From JBKHYJ01 sp046565505 (GTDB lineage: Bacteria; Acidobacteriota; Blastocatellia; UBA7656), in contig JBKHYJ010000074.1 of NCBI GenBank assembly GCA_046565505.1, positions 124,001-188,000 of the forward strand: a stretch of DNA of 64,000 nt, in the 5' to 3' direction. The position numbers were made by a program, and so were the translations under genes. Below the pieces are notes generated by a model, which was given only the letters and a program-made list of their open reading frames with translations, was not told the origin of the DNA and searched no databases. Below are positions 9,075-17,968 of the stretch, in pieces (position 1 is the first letter of the stretch; each line of letters starts with the position of its first letter).

Positions 9075-9533
9075 ATGGAAATTCGCGAATACAAACCTGC
9101 GGACTTCGCCCGCCTCTACGAGATCGACCACGAGGCCTTTACCGAAGATATTGCCTATTCGCATCTGGAGCTTCAATACTACCTGCGCTCGCGAAAATGC
9201 CGGGCGCTTGTGGCCGAAGACGATGGGGGCATAGTGGGGTTCGTCATAGGCTGCTCGGAAGCCAGAAAGCTCGGGCACATTATAACCATCGACGTGACGC
9301 CCCACCGCCAGCGGCAACAGGTCGGGAGCCGCCTGCTCGCCGAAATCGAGGCGTGGCTGTGGCAGAAAGGCGCGGAGGCAATCTACCTGGAGACGGCCGT
9401 CGATGACGACGGGGCGCGCGGGTTTTACGACAGGCACGGGTACTTCGTGCTCGAACGAATCGAAGGCTACTACCATGACACGCTCGACGCGTTCGTGATG
9501 ATGAAGACCGCGAAGCGGTCGGAGGGCGAGTAA
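9075..9533 (+). CDS. GNAT-family N-acetyltransferase (RimI-like)
   Basis: About 152 residues with the GNAT fold. The acetyl-CoA binding signature is VTPHRQRQQVGSRLLAEIE, and the C-terminal part ETAVDDDGARGFYDRHGYF is like that of ribosomal-protein alanine acetyltransferases. The acceptor cannot be deduced. The first ATG is at 9075; a TTG three codons earlier is an alternative and neither has a good ribosome binding site. It stands alone between pdxT and the galU-like gene, all on the plus strand. Confidence 0.85.
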   Translation: MEIREYKPADFARLYEIDHEAFTEDIAYSHLELQYYLRSRKCRALVAEDDGGIVGFVIGCSEARKLGHIITIDVTPHRQRQQVGSRLLAEIEAWLWQKGAEAIYLETAVDDDGARGFYDRHGYFVLERIEGYYHDTLDAFVMMKTAKRSEGE

Positions 9534-9639
9534 GCGCGGATCCCATTCGCCCGCGCGCCCGTGTGAAATACTTGTGATCGAAAAGTCCCGCGTGCTACTT
9601 TTTAGTTGTGCCGCTTGAGCCTTGAATGGGGGATTCTCA

Positions 9640-10503
9640 ATGAACATCGAAACGGGTGTCATCGCGGCGGCAGGGTCCGGCACGAGGATGTTGCCGGTCA
9701 CGCTGGGCTACCCAAAAGAGCTTTTACCCATCATCAATAAACCCGCCCTACAACTTATCATCGAAGAGTACATAGATTCAGGCATCAAAAAGATCATCGT
9801 CATCACCGGCGCGAACCCCGACCCGCTACACCGCCAGTACGACCTTTCGCACCTGCCGCCGCGCGGGAAGTACAGGGCGCTCGACGAGTTCGTGGATAAG
9901 CTCTCGGGCGTCGAGATCGTGTTCGAGCCGCAGGAAGGCCCATACGGGAACGGCACGCCGCTCATCGTCGCGCGCCCGCACATCCCCGAGGGCGAAGGCT
10001 TCATTTACTCCTACGGCGATGACATTCTGAAAACTAGAAAGCCGTTCGCGCGGCAGTTGATCGAAACGCACAACCGCGCGGGGGCGCTGGTCGCGGGCGT
10101 TCAGGAAGTCCCGTGGGAAGACGTCGTGCGTTATGGCGTCGTTGAGTTCAAGGAGGGCGCGGAAGCTTACCTGATGGCCGACGTGGTTGAAAAGCCGCCC
10201 CGCGAAGAGGCCAAATCGAACCTCGCCATGTTCGGGCGCTTCCTGCTATCGACAGAGGTCATACAAATTCTCAGCGAGATACCGCTTGGCAAGTCGAACG
10301 AGCTGTGGCTTACGGACGCCGTGAGGGAGTACATCAGGCGGGGCGGCCGCGTCTTCGCGGAGCCGGTCAAGGATGGCGAATGGCTGACGATAGGCGACCC
10401 GGTTAACTACCTGAGAACTCTTCTGGAGTACGCGCTCTCGGAGCCCCAACTCAGGGCGGCGCTCGAACCTCGCATCCGGGCGCTGGTCGGCGGCGGGGAG
10501 TGA
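9640..10503 (+). CDS. galU: UTP-glucose-1-phosphate uridylyltransferase-like nucleotidyltransferase
   Basis: This enzyme type makes UDP-glucose from UTP and glucose 1-phosphate. The 287-residue protein opens with the nucleotide-binding motif AAAGSGTRMLPVTLGYPKEL, close to the GalU form. It continues with KKIIVITG, EPQEGPYGNGTPLIVARPHI, and a C-terminal NELWLTDAVREYI and KDGEWLTIGDPVNYL that fit GalU. ATG 9640 has gggggat upstream; a TTG at 9622 is less likely. Some sequence changes (GYPKELLPI) leave open a related sugar-phosphate nucleotidyltransferase with another substrate. Confidence 0.8.
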   Translation: MNIETGVIAAAGSGTRMLPVTLGYPKELLPIINKPALQLIIEEYIDSGIKKIIVITGANPDPLHRQYDLSHLPPRGKYRALDEFVDKLSGVEIVFEPQEGPYGNGTPLIVARPHIPEGEGFIYSYGDDILKTRKPFARQLIETHNRAGALVAGVQEVPWEDVVRYGVVEFKEGAEAYLMADVVEKPPREEAKSNLAMFGRFLLSTEVIQILSEIPLGKSNELWLTDAVREYIRRGGRVFAEPVKDGEWLTIGDPVNYLRTLLEYALSEPQLRAALEPRIRALVGGGE

Positions 10504-10507
10504 CGAG

Positions 10508-10538
10508 CCGGCCCCCGCGGCGAAATCTAATGGGCCGG
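10508..10538. terminator. Possible bidirectional terminator hairpin
   Basis: ccggccc (10508-10514) and gggccgg (10532-10538) are perfect 7-bp complements in the 72-nt gap between convergent genes. There is no clear T-tract on either side. Confidence 0.4.
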
Positions 10539-10575
10539 AGTAGCCCACCCCGCCTTCATTCATTCGAAGGCCGGG

Positions 10576-11709
10576 TTACGGAATCCGGCTCGCCCGACGC
10601 GCCTCGTCGCTCGTGAGTGATTTCAGGAATTCTACCAGGTCGCGCTGCTCGTCTTCGGTCAGGTCAATGGCCTCTAGCTGCCAGTCCCGCATCGGGTTAA
10701 GGTTGCCGCCCTTCACGTAAAAGCGGACCACGTCGGGCAGCGTCGCGGCGCTGCCGTCGTGAAAGTACGGGGCCGTCAACTCCACGTTGCGGAGCGAAGG
10801 GGTCCTGTAAGCGCCGATGTCCAGCGAATTGCCCGTGAAAAGGAACCGCCCCAGCTCGTACGACCCGTCCTGTTTCACAAGCGCGTCGAGCGCGCCCTTT
10901 GAGTCGTCGCGCGATAAAGCGATAGCCCTCCGGGTGAGCGAATCAAACCCTGAAAAATTTGCCGCCACGCCCGTGTTCCTGTAGTTGCCATCTGTCAGAA
11001 ACGGGAACGATTGGTTGAACGTATGACAGACGGAGCAGCGCGCCCTGCCGCGAAATAAAATCATGCCGTTGCGCGCCGAATCGCTCAGGGCCTTCACGTC
11101 GCCGGCCATGTACTTATCCAGCGGCGAGTCGCCCGAGACCAGAGTCCTCTCGTAAGAAGCGATGGCCTTAACTATCAGGTCAATCGTCGCCGCGCGCCCG
11201 AACGCGTCTGCGAAGGGCTTGGAGTACTCCGGCAGGGCGTTCACCCTGGCGACGACCTGCTCGTGCGTCTGCGAGCCCATCTCGTCCGGGTTAACGAGCG
11301 GCATCTTCGCCTGCTCTTCGAGCGACTGCGCGCGCCCATCCCAGAACTGCCCCGTGTTGAACATGGAGTTGAGCAACGAGGGCGTGTTCCGCGTGCCGCG
11401 CCTGCCTGAAATCCCTTCGGCCACCCGCCGCCCATCGGCGAACGCGAGGCGCGGGTCGTGACAGCTCGCGCAACTGACGGAGCCATCCGCCGATAGCCGC
11501 TTGTCGAAAAAAAGTCGCTCGCCGAGCTTAACTTTGTCGGCCGTGATGGGGTTGTCTCCGGGGACGTAGTAGGACCAGACGTCGAAGGAAATTCCGGCCG
11601 GTAACTTCAGGTCGAACCGCGCGCCCAGGTCGGCGGCTCGCGCGAAGATGGGGAGCCCCGCCGCGAAGGCCACAACGAACGCGAGCTTCAGGGTTGATCT
11701 ACGCATCAT
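10576..11709 (-). CDS. Di-haem cytochrome c peroxidase / MauG family protein
   Basis: A secreted 377-residue protein with an N-terminal signal peptide (LAFVVAFAAGLPIFARA). It has two c-type haem sites: CASCHDPRLAFADG, with Cys80, Cys83 and His84, and CSVCHTFNQSF near residue 227. The order and spacing match bacterial di-haem peroxidases, which reduce hydrogen peroxide in the periplasm using cytochrome c electrons, and MauG-like oxidases. YFHDGSAATLPDVVRFY near the C-terminus is a family segment. Peroxidase and MauG-like activities cannot be separated by eye. It is the last of a run of minus-strand genes. Confidence 0.92.
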   Translation of the reverse strand: MMRRSTLKLAFVVAFAAGLPIFARAADLGARFDLKLPAGISFDVWSYYVPGDNPITADKVKLGERLFFDKRLSADGSVSCASCHDPRLAFADGRRVAEGISGRRGTRNTPSLLNSMFNTGQFWDGRAQSLEEQAKMPLVNPDEMGSQTHEQVVARVNALPEYSKPFADAFGRAATIDLIVKAIASYERTLVSGDSPLDKYMAGDVKALSDSARNGMILFRGRARCSVCHTFNQSFPFLTDGNYRNTGVAANFSGFDSLTRRAIALSRDDSKGALDALVKQDGSYELGRFLFTGNSLDIGAYRTPSLRNVELTAPYFHDGSAATLPDVVRFYVKGGNLNPMRDWQLEAIDLTEDEQRDLVEFLKSLTSDEARRASRIP

Positions 11710-11787
11710 TCATCGAATGCCTGCCGGCGCGCCGCGGGGCCGTGTGCCGTCTCTTTTCCGCGCTACCTGATGCCGGCCGAACACAGC

Positions 11788-12444
11788 CTACTGTTCGGCC
11801 ACGCCCTTGACCACGAACGCGATGGGCACGTCGGCGCCGGATTGAGATTTGATCCTCGTCACGAAGACGAGGTGGCCGTGCTCGTTCTCGACCAAAGTCG
11901 GAGCGGGTTTGCCTTCGGTCAACACCAGGCTAATGACCGCCGGGTGGTTCGTGCCGCTCGCCTTCGCGCTCATCTTAACGAGTTCCTCGAACTTGTACCG
12001 GGCGTCCGCGTCCTGGTCAACGCCGATGGGGATCATCACCAGGAAATCGCGCACGGGTGAAATACCCAGATGGTTTCCGTCCGAAGGGTGTAGTGCGTAG
12101 CGCAGCGTGTAAGCCCCCGGCTTAATCGACTGGCCGCGAAAATCGCTCGCTGCTTTCGGGAAAGTTATCACCCCGATCAGGGACGATTCCGCCAGCGACT
12201 TGTAGACCGCGCCGGGGGCTTCGGTCTTCCCCGCGGGCGCGGCGGTCCTAAGCCATATTTCACATGCCACGGTCCCGTCGGGGAGCGTCACCCGCGAGCC
12301 TTTAGGCTCTAATGCCTTGCGCACGGACTCCGACGCCGCCTGGTCTGAGAATGCCCCGATCGCTTCGACCTTGCCGCCATCGGCCGGACCGTGGATGGGC
12401 GCAACCGATAGCGCGAATACTAAACCCAGGATTGCTCGCAGCAT
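11788..12444 (-). CDS. Secreted protein of unknown function
   Basis: The 218-residue product begins with a hydrophobic signal-like segment (MLRAILGLVFALSVAPIHG). The rest is soluble and looks like a beta-rich domain: a middle part GVITFPKAASDFRGQSIKPG then AYTLRYALHPSDGNHLGISP, and a C-terminal strand ending VPIAFVVKG. I do not recognise the family. Similar proteins with a gain-of-strand-like core occur in Acidobacteriota, but this is only an impression. It has cggaga before the ATG and is separated from the upstream gene by a strong hairpin. Confidence 0.75.
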   Translation of the reverse strand: MLRAILGLVFALSVAPIHGPADGGKVEAIGAFSDQAASESVRKALEPKGSRVTLPDGTVACEIWLRTAAPAGKTEAPGAVYKSLAESSLIGVITFPKAASDFRGQSIKPGAYTLRYALHPSDGNHLGISPVRDFLVMIPIGVDQDADARYKFEELVKMSAKASGTNHPAVISLVLTEGKPAPTLVENEHGHLVFVTRIKSQSGADVPIAFVVKGVAEQ

Positions 12445-12471
12445 CTAAACGTCTCCGGTGCGGGTAAGGCC

Positions 12472-12524
12472 GGCGGGTTCCGCGCGGGGGTCAAAGTCAC
12501 GAGACTTGCCCGGCGGAACCCGCC
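12472..12524 (-). repeat. Large hairpin between two secreted-protein genes
   Basis: ggcgggttccgc (12472-12483) and gcggaacccgcc (12513-12524) are perfect 12-bp complements. The inner part (gggtcaaagtc and gacttgccc) can pair further with small bulges. It lies in the 112-nt gap between genes of the same strand. No T-run follows on the minus strand, so an mRNA processing or stabilising element is as likely as a terminator. Confidence 0.5.
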
Positions 12525-12556
12525 TATAGATTGCGGGTCTCCGATTTAAAGAGACT

Positions 12557-13231
12557 CTAACGCGCGAAGCTTCCGACGAATGCGCTGCGCTTCCCATGCG
12601 TGGTCCACGATACACCGAGGCTCGGCCCCGAATACTCGTCAAGCTCGGCCACGGCCGGCATGGCATGCGTCATGGCGGTCAATGGCTGGTAGAAGACCTC
12701 TTCGTTCCCGCACAGGTGGTCCTTCCCGTTGAGCGACCGCGTCTCCACGCCCGCGAGTAGGCCCGCGCGCAGCAGAGTCTTTCCGTAGTGGCCGCCTTCG
12801 TGGCTCACTTCCATTCTGATGGGCGCGACTTCCAGTCGCACGACGTTCTTCAGCAGTTCGCCCGTCATCGCCTGCGCGAACCCGACTAGCGCCTTGCGCT
12901 GCTCGGCCGTCGCCCTCTCATCTACTATGAGGACGGCCCTGGCGGGGTAAGGGTTGTTGTACTCGTCGCCAAGCGTCGCGCCGGCCTTAACCACCCCGAC
13001 GACCGCCAGCCCTTCGAGGGAGACGCCGTCCCAATCGCCGCTCTTTACGCGCCACGCCAGTATGGCCTGGTCGCCCGCGAGGTTGACCTCGCCATTCGCC
13101 ACGCAGGGGCCCGTCCAAACATCCGCGCTTCGCGTCTCTATGTAGTCGCCGGAAATGTGCTGAGCTTGCGCGGCTTCCGACAGCGCGAACACGCTGAGCG
13201 CGAGCGCCGCGGATATCATGAATCTACGCAT
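12557..13231 (-). CDS. Secreted DUF1326-like protein
   Basis: Starting at ATG 13231, which has aggag upstream, the protein has 224 residues and a clear signal peptide (MRRFMISAALALSVFALSEA). The mature part begins HISGDYIETRSADVWTGPC and continues with WDGVSLEGLAVVGVVKAG, which resembles DUF1326, a family of unknown function. A distant open-frame start at 13294 would add an unlikely charged leader. Only two cysteines remain (GPCVANGE and KDHLCGNEE). Function is not known. Confidence 0.7.
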   Translation of the reverse strand: MRRFMISAALALSVFALSEAAQAQHISGDYIETRSADVWTGPCVANGEVNLAGDQAILAWRVKSGDWDGVSLEGLAVVGVVKAGATLGDEYNNPYPARAVLIVDERATAEQRKALVGFAQAMTGELLKNVVRLEVAPIRMEVSHEGGHYGKTLLRAGLLAGVETRSLNGKDHLCGNEEVFYQPLTAMTHAMPAVAELDEYSGPSLGVSWTTHGKRSAFVGSFAR

Positions 13232-13408
13232 TGGTTTTACTCCTATTGATGCTGATCGAGCCTCGGGCTCTTCTTTTGAATCTATCGCCCGCATGCGCGA
13301 CCGTCAAGCGGGATGATTATTAAGCAGGGAGGATGAATTAGAGAATCGCGGGTCCGAGACTTCAAACCTGGGACGCTCATTCACCCTCCCGCGCTCACCG
13401 CTTTTCAG

Positions 13409-13642
13409 TCACGCCACGCGGCCCTTCCCGTGACATGCCCTGCCGGGGGAGGAACACACGCCGGGCTCCGCCAGCTGGCCGTCAGGGCCTATGCAGGTCT
13501 GCGTGTACAAACACCAGAAAAGGCCCTGATTCGTAGGCGGAACTGATGGGTCCGGCTCCACCTGTATGAACATCCCTTTCCACCGCAGGCAATGGCAAAG
13601 GTCCGCATGGTCCGTGTTGAAGCGTTCGGCCTCCGTAATCAT
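13409..13642 (-). CDS. Small Cys/His-rich protein at the end of the molybdenum hydroxylase operon
   Basis: A 77-residue soluble protein with six cysteines and three histidines (DLCHCLRW, FWCLYTQTC, GVCSSPGRACHGKG). Its ATG overlaps the stop of the FAD-subunit gene (ATGA), and gggggtg lies upstream, so it is probably translated together with the hydroxylase. The cysteine pattern suggests metal or Fe-S binding, or disulphides if exported, but I recognise no family and no signal peptide. A role as accessory or electron-transfer partner is only a guess from position. Confidence 0.65.
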   Translation of the reverse strand: MITEAERFNTDHADLCHCLRWKGMFIQVEPDPSVPPTNQGLFWCLYTQTCIGPDGQLAEPGVCSSPGRACHGKGRVA

Positions 13643-14628
13643 CTGGCACCCCCTTGTGCGGCTTCGAGTATCGCCCTCTTCACCGCGACCCTCGCGAGCT
13701 GAATCTTGTAGCCGTTCTGGCCCAGGCTCTTAGCATTGGCGACGGCCGCGTCGCCGGCCGCCTTCGCGGACTCTTCTGTGATCGCCTTCCCGACGAGCGC
13801 GGCTTCTGCCTCCGGGGACCGCCAGGGGACGGGGGCGACATGCCCCATTATCACGCGGGCCGAGCCGACTTTGTTGCCGCTCATGTTGAGCGCCACGGAG
13901 GCCAGCGCGAGCGGCCAGTCCATCGCGTCTTTCTGGCGCACTTCGTACGTGGCGCACCTGGCCCCCGCGAGCGGCGGCACGATGACTTCCGTGACGATCT
14001 CGTTGGGCATCAGGTCATGCTCGCGCTCCGTCTCCGATTGGGGAATCCGAAAGAACTTTTCGGCCGCGACCTCGCGGTTCCCTTTCGGGCCGTGGAGCCG
14101 GACGAGCGCCCCCAGAGCTATGAACAGCGGGGCGAGCGTCGATGGGCTGACGAAGTACGCGGGGCCGGAGTTGCCAAGTATCGCGTGGTAGCGATTGTCG
14201 CCCGAAGGCACGAGCGGCTCGCCACGCTCGTCCTTCGCCAGTAATCCGAAGCCCGCGCGGTAGTACCAGCAACGCGGCCGCTGGCAAAGATTCCCGCCCA
14301 CCGTAGCCATGTTTCGGATTTGCGGGCCGGCTATCTCATTCGCGGTCTTCGAAATTACCGAATACCTCTGGCGGACCTCCGGCGAATCGGCAAGCTCCTG
14401 GATCGTCACGAGCGCGCCGATCCTGAGGCCGGCCTTCGCGTTGAACTTGATGCCGCGCAGCTCGGGTATGTCTTTGATGTTAACGAGCCGCTTCGGCGCG
14501 ACGATCTCGTCCTTCATCATGGACAGCAGGTCTGTCCCCCCGGCCAGGACGGCGTCGCGCCAGGAATCGCCCAGCAGCCTGACTGCCTGCTCCTTGGTCG
14601 CCGGGCTGGCGTATTCAAATGCTCGCAT
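13639..14628 (-). CDS. Molybdenum hydroxylase FAD-binding subunit (CoxM/XdhB/PaoB type)
   Basis: The medium subunit of a xanthine-dehydrogenase-family enzyme; it carries FAD and passes electrons from the Fe-S centres to an acceptor. From ATG 14628 (gggaggc upstream, MRAFEYASPATKEQAV) it has 329 residues. FAD motifs are AVLAGGTDLLSMMK near residue 25 and the later segment IRNMATVGGNLCQRPRCWYY, which resembles the Fe-S-containing form of this subunit. The C-terminal half is the CO-dehydrogenase flavoprotein domain. It overlaps the large-subunit gene by 14 nt. Confidence 0.92.
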   Translation of the reverse strand: MRAFEYASPATKEQAVRLLGDSWRDAVLAGGTDLLSMMKDEIVAPKRLVNIKDIPELRGIKFNAKAGLRIGALVTIQELADSPEVRQRYSVISKTANEIAGPQIRNMATVGGNLCQRPRCWYYRAGFGLLAKDERGEPLVPSGDNRYHAILGNSGPAYFVSPSTLAPLFIALGALVRLHGPKGNREVAAEKFFRIPQSETEREHDLMPNEIVTEVIVPPLAGARCATYEVRQKDAMDWPLALASVALNMSGNKVGSARVIMGHVAPVPWRSPEAEAALVGKAITEESAKAAGDAAVANAKSLGQNGYKIQLARVAVKRAILEAAQGGAR

Positions 14629-16759
14629 TGTTGCCTCCCTTCTTCTCAAGCGCCGCAAGCACGCGGTCAGGCGTGAGCGGCAGGCTGGACACCCGCACGC
14701 CGATGGCGTTGGCTACGGCGTTCGAGATGGCCGCGCCCGGGGAGACCGCCGGCGGCTCGCCGAGCCCTATGACGCCCCGCTCGTCGTACCCCTTGCCGGT
14801 CATCATGTGTACGACAAGCTCGCCGATGTCAGCGATGCCGGCGAGTTTGTAGAACTCCATGTTCGGGTTGAGCATGCGGCCCGTCTTCGCGTCCATGACC
14901 TTCTCTTCATACAGTGCCCAGCAGACGCCCATGATCATCGCGCCGTAGACTTGGCTCTCCGCGGTCTTCATGTCGATGATGAGGCCGCAGTCCTGCACCG
15001 CGACGAGCTTATTGAGCTTGACTATGCCCGTCTCCACATCGACAGACACGTCCGCCATCTGGACCCCGCCGACGCCCTGGCTGCCGAGCGTCCCCGGCCC
15101 GGGGTGCTTGCCCCTGACCGTGATCGGCATCGCGCCGAGCTTGGCGCAAGCCTGCGCCCAGGTCATGCTGCGGCCCGGGTTGCTCTTGACGCGGATGGTC
15201 CCGCCCACCGCCTCCAACTCCTCCGGCTTCGCGTCGAGCGCCGGGGCCGCCTTAGCGAGGACCTGGTCGAGCGCGTCGAGCGCGGCACGGCGGGTCGACG
15301 CGCTGACGCCGCCGATGGTCGTGCTGCCGCCGGACCCGCCAGAGACAGGGAAGCGGTTGTCGCCAATCATCAGCTTGATCGCCTCAAGCGGCAGGCCCAA
15401 AGTTTCGGCGGCAACTATCATGATGGTCGTGCGCGTGCCCGTCCCCAGGTCCTGCGTCCCCATCTTCAATTCGACGGAGCCGTCGGGTTGAATCGTCAAG
15501 TCGCAGTCGCTCGGGTGCCCGCCCCCGCCCCACGTGTGGAGCGATAGGCCGAGGCCGCGCTTGATCGGCCCGGCCGTCTTATCGCCGCGAGGGTGCCAGT
15601 TCTTCCACCCGATCAGGTCCGCGGCAATTCCGAACTCTTCGCGGTAGACCACTGAGCGCGCGCCCGTCAGGTCCAGGTTCTTGTAGAAGAAATCGAGCGG
15701 ATTCATGTTTAGGGCGGCCGCGGCGTCTTCGAGGGCGGCCATCGTTATGAGGCAGCCTTGCGGGTGATTCGGCGCGCGCCACGCCCGCGCGCTGCCGGTG
15801 TTAGTCGCGATGGCGGTATGCTGTTTGCGCTGATTCGGTATGTTGAACACATAAGGCAGGGGCGGCGAGCCGCCGCCGCCCTGGCCGCCGTTGGCCCATG
15901 ACTCGGACTGCCAGGCTACTATCGTGCCGTCTTTTTTCACCCCGACCTTCACGCGGGCGTAAGCCGAGGGGCGCGCCCCCGCGACCATAAGCTCCGCGTC
16001 GCGCTCAAGAAAGACTTTCACGGGCTTGCCGCCGGCGATCTTCGATACCCGCGCCGCTTCGATGCCCCACCGGTCGGGCCCGAACTTGCTGCCGAATCCC
16101 CCGCCGATGTGGTCTTGCTTCACTCGTATGTTGCCGGCGGGAATCTCCAAAGGCGCTGCCATCTGCCCCGCGATGCCGGAAACGTTCTGCGTTGACATGT
16201 GGACGAGCAGGTTATTATTTTCGTCCCACTCGGCGACCGTCCCGTGAGGCTCCAGGCAGCAGTGAGTTATTACGGGCAGGCCATAGAACCCTTCGACCGT
16301 AACTTCGGCTTCGCCGAACGCCTTATCGGGGTCGCCCGCCGTGGAAGCGGCGGCAGGCTTCGCGTTTTCGCCCGCGGCTTTCGGGTCCGTGTCGACGACC
16401 AGGTGCGGAAGCACTTCGTATTTGACCGTGATCGCGCGGACCGCGTCGGCGGCGGTCGGCTCGTCCACGGCGGCGACGATCGCCACCTCGTCACCCGCCC
16501 AGCGAATCTCCGTCCCTTTGTCCTGTATGATCTTGACTGCTTTAACGCCGGGCATCTTCTCGGCCGCGCTCACGTCTATGCTCACGATCTTCGCGTGGGC
16601 GTGCGGGCATCGAAGTATCTTGCCGTAGAGCATCCCCGGACGATGAATGTCGTAAGAGTACTTCGCCCTGCCGGACACTTTGGCAGGGCCGTCAACGCGC
16701 GATATGCGCTTGCCGATGAGCGCGCGCTTATCTGCTTCGGGCCACTTATATTCAGCCAT
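14615..16759 (-). CDS. Molybdenum hydroxylase large subunit, molybdopterin-binding (CoxL/XdhA/PaoC type)
   Basis: The catalytic subunit, 714 residues, which binds molybdopterin cytosine dinucleotide and hydroxylates aldehydes or N-heterocycles. Cofactor motifs are DHIGGGFGSKFGPDRW, ARAWRAPNHPQGC and GTQDLGTGTRTTIM. The universal catalytic Glu is in GVIGLGEPPAVSPGAAI near the C-terminus. It has no signal peptide; export would depend on the Tat signal of the small subunit, as in E. coli PaoABC. The substrate is not evident, and aldehydes are the nearest analogy. A ggaggc site precedes the ATG, which overlaps the small-subunit gene by 8 nt. Confidence 0.93.
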   Translation of the reverse strand: MAEYKWPEADKRALIGKRISRVDGPAKVSGRAKYSYDIHRPGMLYGKILRCPHAHAKIVSIDVSAAEKMPGVKAVKIIQDKGTEIRWAGDEVAIVAAVDEPTAADAVRAITVKYEVLPHLVVDTDPKAAGENAKPAAASTAGDPDKAFGEAEVTVEGFYGLPVITHCCLEPHGTVAEWDENNNLLVHMSTQNVSGIAGQMAAPLEIPAGNIRVKQDHIGGGFGSKFGPDRWGIEAARVSKIAGGKPVKVFLERDAELMVAGARPSAYARVKVGVKKDGTIVAWQSESWANGGQGGGGSPPLPYVFNIPNQRKQHTAIATNTGSARAWRAPNHPQGCLITMAALEDAAAALNMNPLDFFYKNLDLTGARSVVYREEFGIAADLIGWKNWHPRGDKTAGPIKRGLGLSLHTWGGGGHPSDCDLTIQPDGSVELKMGTQDLGTGTRTTIMIVAAETLGLPLEAIKLMIGDNRFPVSGGSGGSTTIGGVSASTRRAALDALDQVLAKAAPALDAKPEELEAVGGTIRVKSNPGRSMTWAQACAKLGAMPITVRGKHPGPGTLGSQGVGGVQMADVSVDVETGIVKLNKLVAVQDCGLIIDMKTAESQVYGAMIMGVCWALYEEKVMDAKTGRMLNPNMEFYKLAGIADIGELVVHMMTGKGYDERGVIGLGEPPAVSPGAAISNAVANAIGVRVSSLPLTPDRVLAALEKKGGNNASI

Positions 16760-17390
16760 TCTTCCGGCCTCCTTTCTGGGCGGCAGCCGCTTGAAGGACG
16801 GCGGCGCGAATGCCCATGTAGGTCCCGCAGCGGCAGAGGTTCCCGCCTAGTCCTTTCCGCACCTCTTCGGGCGTGGGGCTCGGGTTCCTGTCGAGGAAAG
16901 CTTTGCAGGCCACGACGAATCCCGGCGTGCAGAAGCCGCACTGCTGCGCGTCGTTGTCCACGAAAGCCTGCTGGAGCGGGTGAAGCTTCTCTCCCTGCAT
17001 CAAGCCCTCGGCCGTCGTGATCGCCTTGCCCTGAGCCTCGATCGCCAGCACTGTACAGGAGTAAACAGATTTGCCGTCCATTATCACCGTGCAGGCCCCG
17101 CAGCTGGCGCGGTCGCACACGCGCTTCGGCCCGGTCACGTCCAGGTCGTTGCGGAGCGCTTCGAGCAAGGTCACGCGCGTCTCGACCTCGGCCGCAAGCT
17201 TTTTCCCATTCACCATAAGCGAGACGGGGACCTTCCCGGGCCCGAATACTTTGACATCGGCCCCGGCCACCTTGACGACTCTGTGGCCCATCACGAGCGG
17301 GACTGACAGGGAGACCCCCGTCACTTTCAAGAAGTGACGGCGAGAAAGCCCCGCGCCTTTCTCTTTCACTTTTTCATCATCATCACGCAT
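16752..17390 (-). CDS. Molybdenum hydroxylase 2Fe-2S subunit with Tat signal (CoxS/PaoA type)
   Basis: A 212-residue small subunit. The N-terminus has a twin-arginine signal (SRRHFLKVTGVSLSVPLVMG), so the complex is probably folded in the cytoplasm and exported to the periplasm. The ferredoxin-type 2Fe-2S domain contains CDRASCGACTV and a further Cys in VYSCTVLA. The second domain has the CGFCTPG and LCRCGTY motifs of the helical 2Fe-2S fold. A strong ribosome binding site (aaggaggc) lies before the ATG. The gene follows a zinc-ribbon protein gene after 17 nt and is likely in the same operon. Confidence 0.94.
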   Translation of the reverse strand: MRDDDEKVKEKGAGLSRRHFLKVTGVSLSVPLVMGHRVVKVAGADVKVFGPGKVPVSLMVNGKKLAAEVETRVTLLEALRNDLDVTGPKRVCDRASCGACTVIMDGKSVYSCTVLAIEAQGKAITTAEGLMQGEKLHPLQQAFVDNDAQQCGFCTPGFVVACKAFLDRNPSPTPEEVRKGLGGNLCRCGTYMGIRAAVLQAAAAQKGGRKNG

Positions 17391-17407
17391 CTGTCGCCTC
17401 CTTTTTG

Positions 17408-17899
17408 CTATGGCGGTGTTTCCCTAAATTCAAGCTCATTCCGACAGCATGGGCAAGGCCCGGGCGCGTAGGCCCTGATATTACATATTTCACAAAAGTA
17501 GTAGATGTCATACAGCCTGGCATCCCGAACCGACTGCACTTTGATCAGCTCAAGCTGCTTGTTTGAGTTCAGCCGCGCCGTGACCTGGAGGTCGCGGGCG
17601 CGCACGCGGTCGTCCGTAAAGACGGCCGTCGAAGATTCCGCCGGATCAAACGCATGAAGCCTCGCGTCCTTATCGACAAGGGCGAACCGCGGGGCCTGCT
17701 TGTCGCAGCCGAACGGCTCGGCCGCACGATTGCCCGACCCGTCCAGGCACACGACGCGCCCTCGCATCACGACAAGCGTGCCCGGCGTCGCGCCGCCGGT
17801 CTGCCGCGGCTCGACGGGGGGCGAGAATGGCGGCAGCAATAGCAGCGCCATTAAGAGCCGAGGTAGGAACCGGGTCATTTGATGCTTCTCGAATTTCAA
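17408..17899 (-). CDS. Exported protein with C-terminal zinc-ribbon-like cysteines, heading the hydroxylase operon
   Basis: A 163-residue protein with a signal-like N-terminus (TRFLPRLLMALLLLPPF). The start may be ATG 17899 or ATG 17878; the second places the signal peptide at the very front. The central part is a beta-rich domain (VVMRGRVVCLDGSG, ARDLQVTARL). The last 35 residues contain CEICNIRAYAPGPCPCC, a likely metal ribbon or redox site. Its family is not known to me. Because it is first in the operon, a link to the periplasmic hydroxylase is possible. Confidence 0.7.
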   Translation of the reverse strand: MKFEKHQMTRFLPRLLMALLLLPPFSPPVEPRQTGGATPGTLVVMRGRVVCLDGSGNRAAEPFGCDKQAPRFALVDKDARLHAFDPAESSTAVFTDDRVRARDLQVTARLNSNKQLELIKVQSVRDARLYDIYYFCEICNIRAYAPGPCPCCRNELEFRETPP

Positions 17900-17968
17900 A
17901 ACGATCAGTCAACTATCGGACGAGGCAGAAGTACGCTCCCGGCGGCAAGAATATTCCCACTGATGTCC

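Noticed and set aside
9560..9610. Possible promoter before galU (TTGTGA and TACTTT, 18 nt apart)
   Set aside because: Too few consensus matches in both hexamers to separate from chance.
14309..15547. 412-codon plus-strand frame opposite the molybdenum hydroxylase genes
   Set aside because: It is antisense to two recognised subunits and has the Arg/Ala/Gly composition typical of shadow frames in GC-rich DNA.
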